A stretch of 51,955 bases of DNA from JACQSR01 sp042577505 (GCA_042577505.1 JBHPEA010000005.1:1-51955), one strand, 5' to 3'. Shown: positions 24,463 through 34,528, counted from the first letter of the stretch. Numbers and translations: made by a program. The notes: generated by a model not told the origin, from the letters alone.

Positions 24463-27400
24463 TCTATCCCCTCTATCCCATCACAAGGATTGTCTGATCC
24501 TAGGTCCTTTTCAGGCGGACTAGCAAAGAGGCTGTTCATAGTATCATCAATGCTCATTATCCATTGTGTTGCCATTGATATCATACAGAGATTTCCCCAA
24601 CTGCTTCCACAAGCTATAGCTGCGCAATCAGTAAAGGATTGTGTTGGTATTGTTTTGAAAATCTTACATGCTATTCCTATTACGTTGAACATTTGATTCA
24701 CGATGTCTTCCATAAATCCTTCCAGCATGTTTTCAAAGTAACCATCCCAGAAATGACCGCTAGTGTAATAATAAGGGGCACCTTCTACATAAAGACAGTT
24801 TCTTTCCTGGGCTGCAATATCGCATGAGTCAGTGGGTAAACCAACTTTTGCGTGTTCTTCTATACATTTTATTTGCATGCATTTAATTCTTTTTTCTTTT
24901 TCTACTGAGAATAAAATTCCATCAACACACAAACAACTTTCTGCATTATATCTGCTAATATAAGGATTAATCCACCATTCTGGTGGTACATCCAAACTTC
25001 CTTCTGGAAAATTGTAGAGAGCAGATCCAGTATCAGACAATGTCCACCTGTTATCTCCTATTGTAAGATCCATATCCCAATCACTCCATGCATTTGTCAA
25101 GCTATTGGTAACACTATTAAAGGACATATAACCTTGTATTCCGATATCAGATTTTTTATTTTCTAATTGTATGTCTGCTACAGCTATCGCTGTAGGTCCT
25201 GGTGAAGGATCTAACCAAGGGTACTGCTCATAATCTTCTTCAGTGTAAGTAAAGACTGCAAGTACAGGAGGGTTAACAGGTTGCGGTCTTGGAGGGGGTG
25301 GACTCGGGCTTTCATATTCAAAAGAGATCTCTGGTCCTTCACTTCCAGGAGATCTGCTCCAATCGCCCCAACCCCAATAGGACCTGTCTGCTTCATCGGG
25401 CCCTGTTGCGTAACTTGGATCGGCAGCGTCGTAGGGAGACACTAAACCACCAATATCTCCAATAAGACCTGTTCCAGTATTAATAATTGTCATAGGATCG
25501 CACCATCGGCAATAATGGAATGCACACATGTTATAAACCATATATCCCAATGCTGAAGGGGGCCAAAAATAAATGTCCACCGGTGAGGGATTCCATATAG
25601 CAGTAATAGTAATTAAATGCATAAGTGAAGTAACAATACATACAGGTTTCCAAATAAGTTCAGGGATAGAAGCAAGCCAATCTAAGCTACAGGCGATCGC
25701 AGCAAGTGTGGTTCTTAATCCTTGCAAAATACCATTTACTATACCCATAGGTTTAGCGATAGAACAAATTGTATCACTAATATCATAGATTTTTTGTAAT
25801 GCTTCCATATCTTTTGTATTCTGATTAATACTATCAACTATATCATCAACTTTAGCTTCAATTTGCGAATCAATATGACCAGTAGGGAAACCAAATAGGG
25901 AAAATCTGGTTGCAATTTCTTCACGTTCCCATAGCTCATAAAGTTGACCTCTTCCTCTTACCTTTAGCAGTAAATTACATACTACGGGTATTGTAGATCT
26001 ATCTTCAGATCCGAAATATTCTGAATTTCCTTGAATAACAATCATAGGAGAAGTAGAGTTTTTTCCAATGAGGGAAGCACTTCCTGTTAACACTGCACTT
26101 GAATTAGAACAATCGACATTCATATCTAATATTTGAGCTCCTTCAACTTGAGATATTAATGGAACCTCGATAAAGAGTGTGACATCCGCTGCACTAGCTA
26201 GAAACCTATCGACAGTTCTAGGTTTTGGTAGGGGTGGACCGTGAGTAAATAGGTCTGGTTCAACTTCTCCTTCATAATAAAATGTTGTAACCTCGATAAT
26301 CTCGTCATGTGTATTCCCAGCTCTGTCAAAAATTTCTAATTTTATATCTCCTTCTTGATATTTATTAATTAAATTGGTTACAGTGTACTTACAATTATAT
26401 ACAGTGGAATCAGGATCATCTTGTAAACAGGGCATTTCAACTGGATATGTTGCATCAGAGATATCCTTAGCATCCATTTTAACCCTGGGAGTAGAAGTTG
26501 CGTCTCTAACTTTTACTTTCAATTCCAAATCTGTTTTAATTGTTGGTTCCACCGGAGAGTACGAGAAATTTAAGAATTCGGGATCATCGACATCAACCAT
26601 AATATCTATGCTTAAGGCAGATAGTGAGGGGTTACCTAGAATGTCTCTTGAATCTAAACTTGTCCTTATTGTTCCAGGAAGGTAACCACTTCCTAATAAT
26701 CTAATTTCAAAGTAACATTGATTTCCAGTGCATGATTTTGCTGGAACAATTCCTAAACCTAGATGTCTTAGATCCAGATAGATATTTTGTGGATTGAATC
26801 CTGACGAATCATCTAGGGTAACAACGATTTGTGTATAACGACCTAAAATTAAATTTCCGTCAGAAGTATTTAATTGATTTCCATTTCTATCAAATGCTTC
26901 CATTGTTAAGAAAACCGGACCATCATTATCAATTGTCAGTGGCCATGTTCCAGTAAAAGTACCTACATTACCCACTTCATCTTCTGCTTCAAATGAAATT
27001 GAGAAAGTCGTTGTTCCTGATGTATCAATTGATAAAGGCACTTCCCACGTACATGTCTGACCTGAGCATTTTCCTATTGCTCTCGTAGAACCGTCAAATT
27101 CTGATAAATCTGCAGTGACTTTATCATATTCATCTGATGTTAATCTCACTTCCAATGTGAGTACAGAATCTTGACCATTCGTTCTATAAACTGGGAATCC
27201 ACGAGAATCGACTAGACGCATACTTCCTTCTACAAACTCAGGACCAGTTCCATCAATATCGAATACAACTGATCTTGGTGTAGCAGGATTTCCAAATCGA
27301 TCAAAAGCGATAAAGGAAAGTGTTTGACGACCGTCAGAAAAATCATTAGCAAATTCTAGTTCACTTTCATATCTACAACCACTTGGTGTGACTGGATTTA

Positions 27401-27920
27401 ATGGAGCTTTTCCTTCTGCTGTTATAGCAGCAATGCCCGAACAAGAATCAGTATCCCCTCTAATACTTGCATAATCAAGTACAGTTAAATCAAATATTAC
27501 TTTGTTTCTTGTCTGCTCTTTAAATCTAGCGAGAGCAATTTCTGGTCCTAGGTTATCAACTAGTAACCTACCTTCTGCTGCATCTCCTTTTGTAGACCTG
27601 ATTTGATAGAAAAAACCTCTTTGGAATTCTGTTGTTCCAAGACCTGGGGGGTAAAGTAAACGACATTCAGTTCCCCCGGCAAAAGGGTAGCAATCATCGA
27701 AAGGGATATTGTCGTTTAGAAATATTTCAGTATTTGTTAAGTTGGTGTTGGTATTTACAACAAATGAGATAAAATCTGTTTGTCTAATAATGCCTTCAAT
27801 ATTATCTGTTCCGCCGTATGCCTTTACTTCAGTTACAGCAGAATTAGTGATGGGGATAGTTATAACTAAGAAAATCGCAAATAGAGCACTAACTCTATAA
27901 ATACCACCCTTTTTATTCAT
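24459..27920 (-). CDS. Large multi-domain surface protein with Ig-like repeats, first gene of coupled operon
   Basis: 1153 aa. N-terminus MNKKGGIYRV plus a hydrophobic segment is a signal sequence (class III-like KKGG possible). Residues about 30-560 carry four or five Ig-like/cadherin-like units, each with a DG-x-GP-x-F linker (for example IDNDGPVFL) and paired Cys. About 710-830 is a Cys- and Trp-rich hydrophobic region with several possible membrane segments. A Pro-rich linker (SPSPPPPRPQPVNPP) precedes a final Cys-rich domain with another hydrophobic stretch. Function unknown: possibly the core of a surface apparatus with the two coupled downstream proteins. TTTAAAAAG near 27945 is the TATA box. 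Confidence 0.7.
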   Translation of the reverse strand: MNKKGGIYRVSALFAIFLVITIPITNSAVTEVKAYGGTDNIEGIIRQTDFISFVVNTNTNLTNTEIFLNDNIPFDDCYPFAGGTECRLLYPPGLGTTEFQRGFFYQIRSTKGDAAEGRLLVDNLGPEIALARFKEQTRNKVIFDLTVLDYASIRGDTDSCSGIAAITAEGKAPLNPVTPSGCRYESELEFANDFSDGRQTLSFIAFDRFGNPATPRSVVFDIDGTGPEFVEGSMRLVDSRGFPVYRTNGQDSVLTLEVRLTSDEYDKVTADLSEFDGSTRAIGKCSGQTCTWEVPLSIDTSGTTTFSISFEAEDEVGNVGTFTGTWPLTIDNDGPVFLTMEAFDRNGNQLNTSDGNLILGRYTQIVVTLDDSSGFNPQNIYLDLRHLGLGIVPAKSCTGNQCYFEIRLLGSGYLPGTIRTSLDSRDILGNPSLSALSIDIMVDVDDPEFLNFSYSPVEPTIKTDLELKVKVRDATSTPRVKMDAKDISDATYPVEMPCLQDDPDSTVYNCKYTVTNLINKYQEGDIKLEIFDRAGNTHDEIIEVTTFYYEGEVEPDLFTHGPPLPKPRTVDRFLASAADVTLFIEVPLISQVEGAQILDMNVDCSNSSAVLTGSASLIGKNSTSPMIVIQGNSEYFGSEDRSTIPVVCNLLLKVRGRGQLYELWEREEIATRFSLFGFPTGHIDSQIEAKVDDIVDSINQNTKDMEALQKIYDISDTICSIAKPMGIVNGILQGLRTTLAAIACSLDWLASIPELIWKPVCIVTSLMHLITITAIWNPSPVDIYFWPPSALGYMVYNMCAFHYCRWCDPMTIINTGTGLIGDIGGLVSPYDAADPSYATGPDEADRSYWGWGDWSRSPGSEGPEISFEYESPSPPPPRPQPVNPPVLAVFTYTEEDYEQYPWLDPSPGPTAIAVADIQLENKKSDIGIQGYMSFNSVTNSLTNAWSDWDMDLTIGDNRWTLSDTGSALYNFPEGSLDVPPEWWINPYISRYNAESCLCVDGILFSVEKEKRIKCMQIKCIEEHAKVGLPTDSCDIAAQERNCLYVEGAPYYYTSGHFWDGYFENMLEGFMEDIVNQMFNVIGIACKIFKTIPTQSFTDCAAIACGSSWGNLCMISMATQWIMSIDDTMNSLFASPPEKDLGSDNPCDGIEGIE

Positions 27921-28004
27921 TTAGCAGGATTTTTGTGAAATGTCTTTTTAAAGGTTTTCTTAATGACAGAAAGGTTTTTATAAAAAGTCAAATCTGTTTG
28001 GTTC

Positions 28005-29909
28005 ATGGTCAAGCTTGAGTTACCTGATGGAAGTAAGAAGGATTTTAAGGACGGGATTACTGCATTTGAGATAGTTAAAGGAATAGGACCTAAACTTGCA
28101 AAAGATGCTCTTTGTGCTTCATTAAATGATGAATTAATCGATCTTAGTGTTCCAATAAAAACTTCTGGTAAGTTTAAAATTATTACATTTAAGGATCCAG
28201 AAGGAGTTGATACTTTTAGACATAGTTGTGCTCACATTATGGCTCAAGCGATAATGGAATTATTTCCAAAAGCGAAGTTAACTATTGGTCCAGTTGTGGA
28301 AGAAGGTTTCTATTATGATGTTGATATTGATGAACCTTTCAAACCTGAAGATCTTCCAAAAATTGAGAAGAAGATGGAAGAGATTGTAAAACAGGACTTA
28401 AAATTTGAAAGAAGAGAAATATCTAAAGAAGAAGCAAAGAAGATATTTAAGCATAATCCTTACAAAATTGAGTTGATTGAAGAGTTGGATGATGTTATTG
28501 TATATCAACAGGGAAAGTTTTTAGATCTATGCAGGGGCCCTCATGTACCTTCTACTAGTTACATTAAAGCATTCAGATTGAATAAGATCTCTGGTGCATA
28601 CTGGCATGGGGATGTTAAGAATAAACAACTTCAAAGAGTTTATGGGATTTGTTTTCCTGATAAAAAATTATTACAGCAACATAATAAACTAATTGAAGAA
28701 GCTAAAAAACGTGATCATAGGAAAATTGGAAGAGATATGAATCTATTCTCAATACATGATGAAGCACCTGGAATGCCATTCTTCCATGACAAAGGAAATT
28801 ACATATTCACAAAACTAGTAGAGTACATGACAGAAGAATTAAGAAAACTGAATTATGAAATAAATAAGACGCCGATCATTCTTAATAAAGATCTATGGCT
28901 TCGGTCAGGACACTGGGACCATTACAGAGAAAACATGTACTTCACAAAAATAGATGAAGGAGATTTTGCTGTTAAGCCAATGAACTGCCCTGGAAACCTG
29001 CTTGTATTCAAATCAAGAGCACACTCATATAGAGAATTGCCAATAAAGGCAGGAGAATTTGGATTAGTGCACAGGCATGAACTTTCGGGTGTGTTGTCAG
29101 GATTATTTAGAGTAAGAGTTTTCACACAGGATGATGCACATGTATTCTGCACAGAAGACCAATTACATTCACAAATAATTGAATTACTTGATTTGGTGGA
29201 TAAAATTTATTCAACATTTGGATTTGAATATAGCGTAGAATTATCAACTAAACCCGAAAAGGCAATGGGAGACTCAAAAAAATGGGAACAGGCAGAAGAA
29301 ATACTTGCAAAAGCGCTAAAGGCAAAAAAGATTGATTATAAATTGAATCCTGGAGACGGAGCATTCTATGGACCAAAGATTGATTTTCATCTGAAAGATA
29401 CTTTAGGAAGAACATGGCAATGCGGAACAATACAACTTGATTTCCAAATGCCAGAAAAATTTGATCTTAATTATGAGGGAAGCGACGGCAAAAAACACAG
29501 ACCAGTCATGCTTCACAGAGCAATCTACGGCTCAGTAGAAAGATTCATGGGCATATTGATAGAGCACTACGCTGGTAGATTCCCATTATGGTTAAGTCCA
29601 GTTCAAGTGAAATTGTTAACTGTTGCAAATAGATTTGATGATTATGCTAAAAAAATTCAGAAGGATTTGTTTGAATTTGGTGTAAGAGTAGAAGCGGATT
29701 TTAGAGCAGAGTCTATTTCAAAGAAGGTTAGGGAAGCGCAGATGCAACAAATTCCATTGATTATTATTATTGGAGAGAAGGAAGTTTCTAAAGAATCTGT
29801 TGCAGTAAGGACTCTTGATGGAAAAGTTAAATATGATTATCCTAAAGGAAAACTTGTTGAAGCAGTAATGGTAGCTATTGAAAAAAGATTAGAAAAAGTA
29901 GAATTATAA
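28005..29909 (+). CDS. thrS: Threonyl-tRNA synthetase, bacterial type with editing domain
   Basis: 634 aa, length of bacterial ThrRS. TGS domain 1-62; editing (SAD) domain with HSCAH (H-x3-H) and C-x-GPH-type CRGPH ligands, about 70-185; class II catalytic core about 245-530 with MNCPGN, RVFTQDDAH and LHRAIYG (the three zinc ligands Cys/His/His); anticodon-binding domain about 535-634. Most euryarchaea instead carry an archaeal ThrRS with a D-aminoacyl deacylase-like N-domain, so this is a bacterial-type gene, as often seen in DPANN. First gene of thrS-eno-gpmI. Leaderless (TTTTTATAAAAAG at about 27974). Confidence 0.97.
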   Translation: MVKLELPDGSKKDFKDGITAFEIVKGIGPKLAKDALCASLNDELIDLSVPIKTSGKFKIITFKDPEGVDTFRHSCAHIMAQAIMELFPKAKLTIGPVVEEGFYYDVDIDEPFKPEDLPKIEKKMEEIVKQDLKFERREISKEEAKKIFKHNPYKIELIEELDDVIVYQQGKFLDLCRGPHVPSTSYIKAFRLNKISGAYWHGDVKNKQLQRVYGICFPDKKLLQQHNKLIEEAKKRDHRKIGRDMNLFSIHDEAPGMPFFHDKGNYIFTKLVEYMTEELRKLNYEINKTPIILNKDLWLRSGHWDHYRENMYFTKIDEGDFAVKPMNCPGNLLVFKSRAHSYRELPIKAGEFGLVHRHELSGVLSGLFRVRVFTQDDAHVFCTEDQLHSQIIELLDLVDKIYSTFGFEYSVELSTKPEKAMGDSKKWEQAEEILAKALKAKKIDYKLNPGDGAFYGPKIDFHLKDTLGRTWQCGTIQLDFQMPEKFDLNYEGSDGKKHRPVMLHRAIYGSVERFMGILIEHYAGRFPLWLSPVQVKLLTVANRFDDYAKKIQKDLFEFGVRVEADFRAESISKKVREAQMQQIPLIIIIGEKEVSKESVAVRTLDGKVKYDYPKGKLVEAVMVAIEKRLEKVEL

Positions 29910-29921
29910 AGGGTGGTTTAT

Positions 29922-31211
29922 ATGAAAATAAAGAGTATTGTAGCTCGAGAGATTTTAAGCTCTGGCTCTACTCCTTCTATTGAAGTGAAATGTGAGTTAG
30001 AGAGTGGAACTATTGGTATTGCTTCTGTTCCTTATGGCGCATCAGCAGGAATTCATGAGGCTTATGTTCTTTTAGATGGTGATGATCGATTTAAAGGTAA
30101 AGGTATGTTGAAAGCTGTTGCAAATGTGAATGGTCCTATTGCTGAGAAATTAGTTGGAATGGATGCGAGTGATCAAAGAGAAATTGATAAAACGATGATT
30201 GAGTTGGATGGTTCAGAGAATAAAAAGAATTTGGGGGCTAATGCTATTCTTGGTGCAAGTGTTGCTGTTGCTCGCGCCGCTGCAAATGAGAAGAAAGTTC
30301 CTTTTTATCAATATATAAGAGAAGTTTTTTCACTTCCGATTCAAGAGTACGTGTTACCAAATCCTATGATGGTTGTTATCGAAGGTGGAAAGCATGCTGA
30401 TCAGTCAACTGATTTACAAGAGTATATGATTTCTCCGATTGGAAATAAATCTGTAAAAGAGAATGTTCGATGTGGTATTGAGATTTATTTAATGTTGAAG
30501 AAAGTTTTGAAATCGAAAGGACTGAATTCTAACGTTGGAAACGAAGGGGCGTTTGCTCCAGGTGGTTTAGATAGTAATGAAAGTCCTTTCGAGCTTATTC
30601 AGGAAGCTATCGATAAATCTGGATATAAAGTCGGTGAAGATGTTGGAATTAGTTTGGATCCCGCAGTGTCTGAGATTGTAAAAGATGGTAAGTATGAATT
30701 GGCTAAAGAAGGAAAGTTACTTTCTTCCGAAGAAATGATTGCTTACTTTGAGAATTGGGTGAATAAATATCCAATTGTTACGCTTGAGGATGGATTGCAT
30801 GAAGATGATTGGGAAAATTGGCCTAAGCTTACTGAGAAATTGGGTGGAAAGATTCCAATTATTGGGGATGATTTGACTGTTACAAATGTTAAAAGGCTTC
30901 AGAAAGCTGTCGACACAAAAGCGATTAATGCAATTTTGATTAAGTTAAATCAAATTGGCACACTTACTGAGACGGTTGATTGTTGTATGTTGGCAAGAGA
31001 GAATGGATTTATGACAGTTATAAGTCATAGAGGTGGCGGAGAGACAAATGACACGACAATGATAGATTTAGCTGTTGCAGTTAATTCAGGATTTGTTAAA
31101 GTTGGCCCATCTCGTGGAGAACGTGTTGAGAAATATAACAGATTGATGGAAATCGAAGATGAACTGGGCAATCCAAAAGTTGCTGGAAAGAATTTTAGGG
31201 ATGTAATATGA
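29922..31211 (+). CDS. eno: Enolase, divergent
   Basis: 429 aa from ATG 29922, with GGGTGG upstream; GTG 29913 is in frame but lacks a site. Converts 2-phosphoglycerate to phosphoenolpyruvate. Conserved: GGKHAD, LQEYM, the catalytic Glu of VGNEGAF, metal ligands in SLDPA, TLEDG and GDDLTVTN, the catalytic Lys of IKLNQIGT, and SRGERVEKYN near the end. Unusual: REILSSGSTPSIEV replaces the common REILDSRGNPT, GASAG replaces GASTG, and HRGGGETND replaces HRSGETED with one extra residue. It overlaps gpmI by ATGA, giving two consecutive glycolytic steps. Confidence 0.93.
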   Translation: MKIKSIVAREILSSGSTPSIEVKCELESGTIGIASVPYGASAGIHEAYVLLDGDDRFKGKGMLKAVANVNGPIAEKLVGMDASDQREIDKTMIELDGSENKKNLGANAILGASVAVARAAANEKKVPFYQYIREVFSLPIQEYVLPNPMMVVIEGGKHADQSTDLQEYMISPIGNKSVKENVRCGIEIYLMLKKVLKSKGLNSNVGNEGAFAPGGLDSNESPFELIQEAIDKSGYKVGEDVGISLDPAVSEIVKDGKYELAKEGKLLSSEEMIAYFENWVNKYPIVTLEDGLHEDDWENWPKLTEKLGGKIPIIGDDLTVTNVKRLQKAVDTKAINAILIKLNQIGTLTETVDCCMLARENGFMTVISHRGGGETNDTTMIDLAVAVNSGFVKVGPSRGERVEKYNRLMEIEDELGNPKVAGKNFRDVI

Positions 31212-32788
31212 AAAAGCCAGTTGTTTACATAATCCTTGATGGGTGGGGGGTTGCTCCTCCAGGAAAAGGTAACGCGATAACTTTAGCGAAAACTCCTAAT
31301 ATGGATAAACTACAGAAGAATTATCCTTATACACAAATTGGAGCAGGTGGAGAGGCGATTGGATTGTGGAAAGGTCATCAAGGAAGTTCTGAAGTGGGCC
31401 ATTTCATCATTGGTGCTGGTCGGAACGTTTATTTACCTCAAGGTATTATTGCTAATGCTGTAGAATCAGGAGAAATTTTTAATAATAAAGCATATTTAGA
31501 TGCAATGAATTATGTGAAAGAAAAAAATTCTACGTTACATTTAGCCGGATTAATGTCTGATAAAGGTGTTCATAACTATGATATAGCTGTGCATGCTTTG
31601 ATTGAAATGGCTGCAAAAAATGGAATAAAAGATGTAGTAATCCATTTCTTTAGTGATGGTAGAGATACTGAACCCTACGATGCCAAGAAATACCTTGATA
31701 GATTGGAAAAGGCGATTAAAAAGTTTGGAGTAGGTAAGATTGGAACTGTAATGGGAAGATACTGGATTATGGATAGAGATCATAGATGGGATAGGTTGGA
31801 GAAAGGTTATAATGCAATGGTAAATGGTGATGCAGAGTTTAAAGTTCAAAGTGCTGCAGAAGCAATTGAAAATTCCTATCAAAGAGGCTACAATGCTAAG
31901 AAGAAAGGAGAAGATTTTATCGAGAGTGATGAATTCATCAAACCTACTGTTATTGTAGATGATAAAAATGAACCAGTTGGGAAAATTGAAGACAATGATG
32001 CTTTAATTTGGATTAATTTTCGAACCGATAGGGCAATTGAAATATCTCAAGCATTTGTTGAAGATAAGTTCGATAAATTTGATAGAGGAAAAAAATTAGA
32101 CATTCATTATGTTTGTACATTTGAATATTACAAAGGAGTTCCAGCTCCTGTTGCCTTTGAGAGAGTTTTTCCGAAAAATACATTTGGAGAGATGATAAGT
32201 AAAGCTGGTCTAAAACAATATCGCGTTACTGAAACGGAGAAGTGGATTTATGTCACAACCGTTTTTTCTGGAATGAGGGAAGATCCCTTTCCTGGAGAGG
32301 ATAGATTACTAATCCAATCTGATAAAATTCCAACATATGATTTGAAACCTAGGATGCATGCTTTGGATATTGTAAATGCAGCTGTAGAAGCAATAAATTC
32401 AGATAAATATGAATTAATATTTTTAAATTTAAACAATCCTGATATAATCGGGCATACTGGCAATATCAATGCAGTGATAGAGGGAGTAGAAGAGTGTGAT
32501 AAAGGTGTAGGAATTTTAGTTGATGCAGTTAGGAAAAAGAATGGTTTAGTTGTAATATCTGCGGATCATGGGAATGCTGAGATTATGTTGACAGAAGAGG
32601 GGAAACCTCATACCCACCACACTGCAAGTGACGTTCCATTTATTATAATCGATGACGATCCAAAATATAAAAACTGTAAACTTAGATCTGGTGGAGGGAT
32701 TAAAGACGTTACTCCAACAATTTTAGAGATTCTTGATATTGAGAAACCAAAAGAAATGACTGGAGAAAGTTTGATTGTAAAAGAATAA
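31208..32788 (+). CDS. gpmI: 2,3-bisphosphoglycerate-independent phosphoglycerate mutase
   Basis: 526 aa, the size of bacterial-type GpmI rather than the shorter archaeal ApgM. It interconverts 3- and 2-phosphoglycerate in two metal-dependent half reactions. Visible: ILDGWG (N-terminal metal Asp), GSSEVGH (nucleophile Ser), HFFSDGRDTEP (phosphate transfer), RADR-like FRTDRA, and the C-terminal metal motifs NLNNPDIIGHTG, SADHGNAE and THHTASDVPF. Coupled to enolase by a 4-bp overlap. Confidence 0.97.
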   Translation: MKKPVVYIILDGWGVAPPGKGNAITLAKTPNMDKLQKNYPYTQIGAGGEAIGLWKGHQGSSEVGHFIIGAGRNVYLPQGIIANAVESGEIFNNKAYLDAMNYVKEKNSTLHLAGLMSDKGVHNYDIAVHALIEMAAKNGIKDVVIHFFSDGRDTEPYDAKKYLDRLEKAIKKFGVGKIGTVMGRYWIMDRDHRWDRLEKGYNAMVNGDAEFKVQSAAEAIENSYQRGYNAKKKGEDFIESDEFIKPTVIVDDKNEPVGKIEDNDALIWINFRTDRAIEISQAFVEDKFDKFDRGKKLDIHYVCTFEYYKGVPAPVAFERVFPKNTFGEMISKAGLKQYRVTETEKWIYVTTVFSGMREDPFPGEDRLLIQSDKIPTYDLKPRMHALDIVNAAVEAINSDKYELIFLNLNNPDIIGHTGNINAVIEGVEECDKGVGILVDAVRKKNGLVVISADHGNAEIMLTEEGKPHTHHTASDVPFIIIDDDPKYKNCKLRSGGGIKDVTPTILEILDIEKPKEMTGESLIVKE

Positions 32789-32790
32789 AA

Positions 32791-33582
32791 TTATCCGATG
32801 TAACTCACATCTTGTCCGAGCTTGCCTTTGAGTTTCTTTAGTGCTGTTGTTTTAGAGACATTTGACAACTCATCTGTCCTTTTCAGAATTTCTTTCTCAA
32901 TACTTTTTATTTCAGAATCTAATCGGTCAAGTTTGATTTTTAGAGATAAGTTAGCATCGAGAACCTTAAGAATTTCTCTTGCTCCTTTTATTCCTAAATA
33001 CATTGGATGACCATAGGTTTCTGCAAGAAAGCTGATCGCATTAATTTTCTTTTTTGAGGCTAGACCAAGTAGAAGTCCAGACACTCCGACAATTGGGCCA
33101 ACAACACCATATAGTTTATCATTCACACTCTTTGTTTTGAATTTCTTAATCATCTGTTTTGAATTTCCTGTGCAGTAAACTTTTGGTGTTTTCGGAATAT
33201 CATTGAGACCAATCCCTCCCAATGTTATGAGTTCTTTAGTGTTGTAAGATGCAAGTAATTCTAGCAGTTCTTCACAAAATTCATAAGAACTTACTTCGTC
33301 GATTGGTTGGACATCTCCTGCAAGAAATAAAATGTCTTGGTTTTTTATTTTAACATGAAATAATTCAATAACTGGTAATTCTACTAAGTTGTCCTCATTT
33401 ACGAAGACTGAATGAGGGAAGGTGTGTGAAGTTATGTTCATAATTTTTTTAGCTTTAAGTTCATCAATTAAGAAATCGACTGCAACTTTGCCAACATTTC
33501 CTATGCCAGGTAAACCTTCTATAAGAATTGGATTTTTTAATTTTGGTTTCTTGCCAACGTAGTCTAATTTCCATATGCTCAT
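32791..33582 (-). CDS. PAC2-family proteasome assembly chaperone homolog
   Basis: 263 aa. LIEGLPGIGNVGKVA (about 22-36) and LAGDVQP (near residue 92) plus GPIVGVSGLLLGLA and TYGHPMYLG are signatures of the archaeal PAC2/PbaB-type proteins (COG2047). Relatives assist proteasome assembly or bind unassembled subunits. The last 50 residues form a coiled coil. It is the final gene of the ribosomal operon, overlapping nop10 by ATGA, and convergent with gpmI. Confidence 0.9.
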   Translation of the reverse strand: MSIWKLDYVGKKPKLKNPILIEGLPGIGNVGKVAVDFLIDELKAKKIMNITSHTFPHSVFVNEDNLVELPVIELFHVKIKNQDILFLAGDVQPIDEVSSYEFCEELLELLASYNTKELITLGGIGLNDIPKTPKVYCTGNSKQMIKKFKTKSVNDKLYGVVGPIVGVSGLLLGLASKKKINAISFLAETYGHPMYLGIKGAREILKVLDANLSLKIKLDRLDSEIKSIEKEILKRTDELSNVSKTTALKKLKGKLGQDVSYIG

Positions 33583-33755
33583 ATCAAACCATCTTTTTCG
33601 TAGATATCTTTTTTTGCTACCCTTCTATATTTTCCATATTTGTCGTCGGGTGAGTATTTGGGGGGTTTTGGATTTTCGGTTGGTATTTTGCACTTGTTGC
33701 AATTTTCTTTCAATGTATAAGTGCCACAACTCTGGCATTTCATGATTTGTTTCAT
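33579..33755 (-). CDS. nop10: H/ACA RNP component Nop10
   Basis: 58 aa, below many gene-finder cut-offs. MKCQSCGTYTLKENCNKC holds the zinc-binding Cys, followed by PKPPKYSPDDKYGKYRR, the classic Nop10 signature. Nop10 binds Cbf5 and is required for RNA-guided pseudouridylation. Its start overlaps the aIF2-alpha stop and its stop overlaps the PAC2 start, both as ATGA. Confidence 0.95.
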   Translation of the reverse strand: MKQIMKCQSCGTYTLKENCNKCKIPTENPKPPKYSPDDKYGKYRRVAKKDIYEKDGLI

Positions 33756-34528
33756 GTTTTAGCTTCTCTTTTAAACTCTCCAAAACCTTTCTTTTTATGA
33801 ATATATTCGAGTGCTTCTTCAGTAGCTTTTTCTAATATTTTTTCTGCTTCTTTGTAATCACTAGCAGTCACAGTTACTTTGTAAGTACCCGATCCTGCAT
33901 ATACCACTTTTGTCTGCTTCCCTTTGAGCTTTTTTAATGTTTCTTTGATAATATCTATTCCGTTAGAGTCAAAACTATGAAGCTTAAAATCTCCGCTAAT
34001 TGTAACTATACTCTCCTTAATTCTTGACTTAATAACTTCTGTTAGTGCTTCAGATATCTTAGCATCAATCCCAAAATCTGAGAGTTTGATTTTATCCGAA
34101 GCGACATCTTCAAAAGCAGTATAAATTGAAGGGTATTTTTCGAGTAATTTATCAGATATTTCAGTAAATGTCTTGATAGGATCTTTCTTTTGTGCTTTTG
34201 CAATATTCTCAATCATTTTTTCGCACATCTGTTGTTGTTTAATCTCACTTACTTTTACTCGTTTTTGGCCTTCATTAACTCTTCTTAGAGATAGGTCAAT
34301 GTGTCCTTTTTCTTTGTCAATTTTTAGGACTTTACAAATTACTTTTTTCCCTTCTTCTACATAATTTCTAATATTTCGAATACGGCCAGGTGCGATTTCA
34401 GAAATATGTATTAATCCAGTTTTTTTGTACTCATCAATGTTTACGAAGACAGAGTGATATTGAATATTGGTAACTGTACACATTAATAGTTCGCCTTCTT
34501 CAGGAAATCCTTTTTTTATTAAAAGCAT
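33752..34528 (-). CDS. Translation initiation factor aIF2 subunit alpha
   Basis: 258 aa. N-terminal S1/OB domain (about 10-85: GELLMCTVTNIQYHSVFVNIDEY, GLIHISEIAPGRIRNI, IDLSLRRV), a helical middle, and an alpha/beta C-terminal domain (about 170-258), as in archaeal aIF2-alpha. It stabilises initiator tRNA binding by aIF2-gamma. It starts 3 nt after rps27e and overlaps nop10, the order common in archaea. Confidence 0.96.
   Translation of the reverse strand: MLLIKKGFPEEGELLMCTVTNIQYHSVFVNIDEYKKTGLIHISEIAPGRIRNIRNYVEEGKKVICKVLKIDKEKGHIDLSLRRVNEGQKRVKVSEIKQQQMCEKMIENIAKAQKKDPIKTFTEISDKLLEKYPSIYTAFEDVASDKIKLSDFGIDAKISEALTEVIKSRIKESIVTISGDFKLHSFDSNGIDIIKETLKKLKGKQTKVVYAGSGTYKVTVTASDYKEAEKILEKATEEALEYIHKKKGFGEFKREAKT

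Noticed and set aside
28005..29909. Frameshift or fusion in thrS
   Set aside because: All ThrRS domains and zinc ligands follow in one frame at normal length; only codon usage changes.
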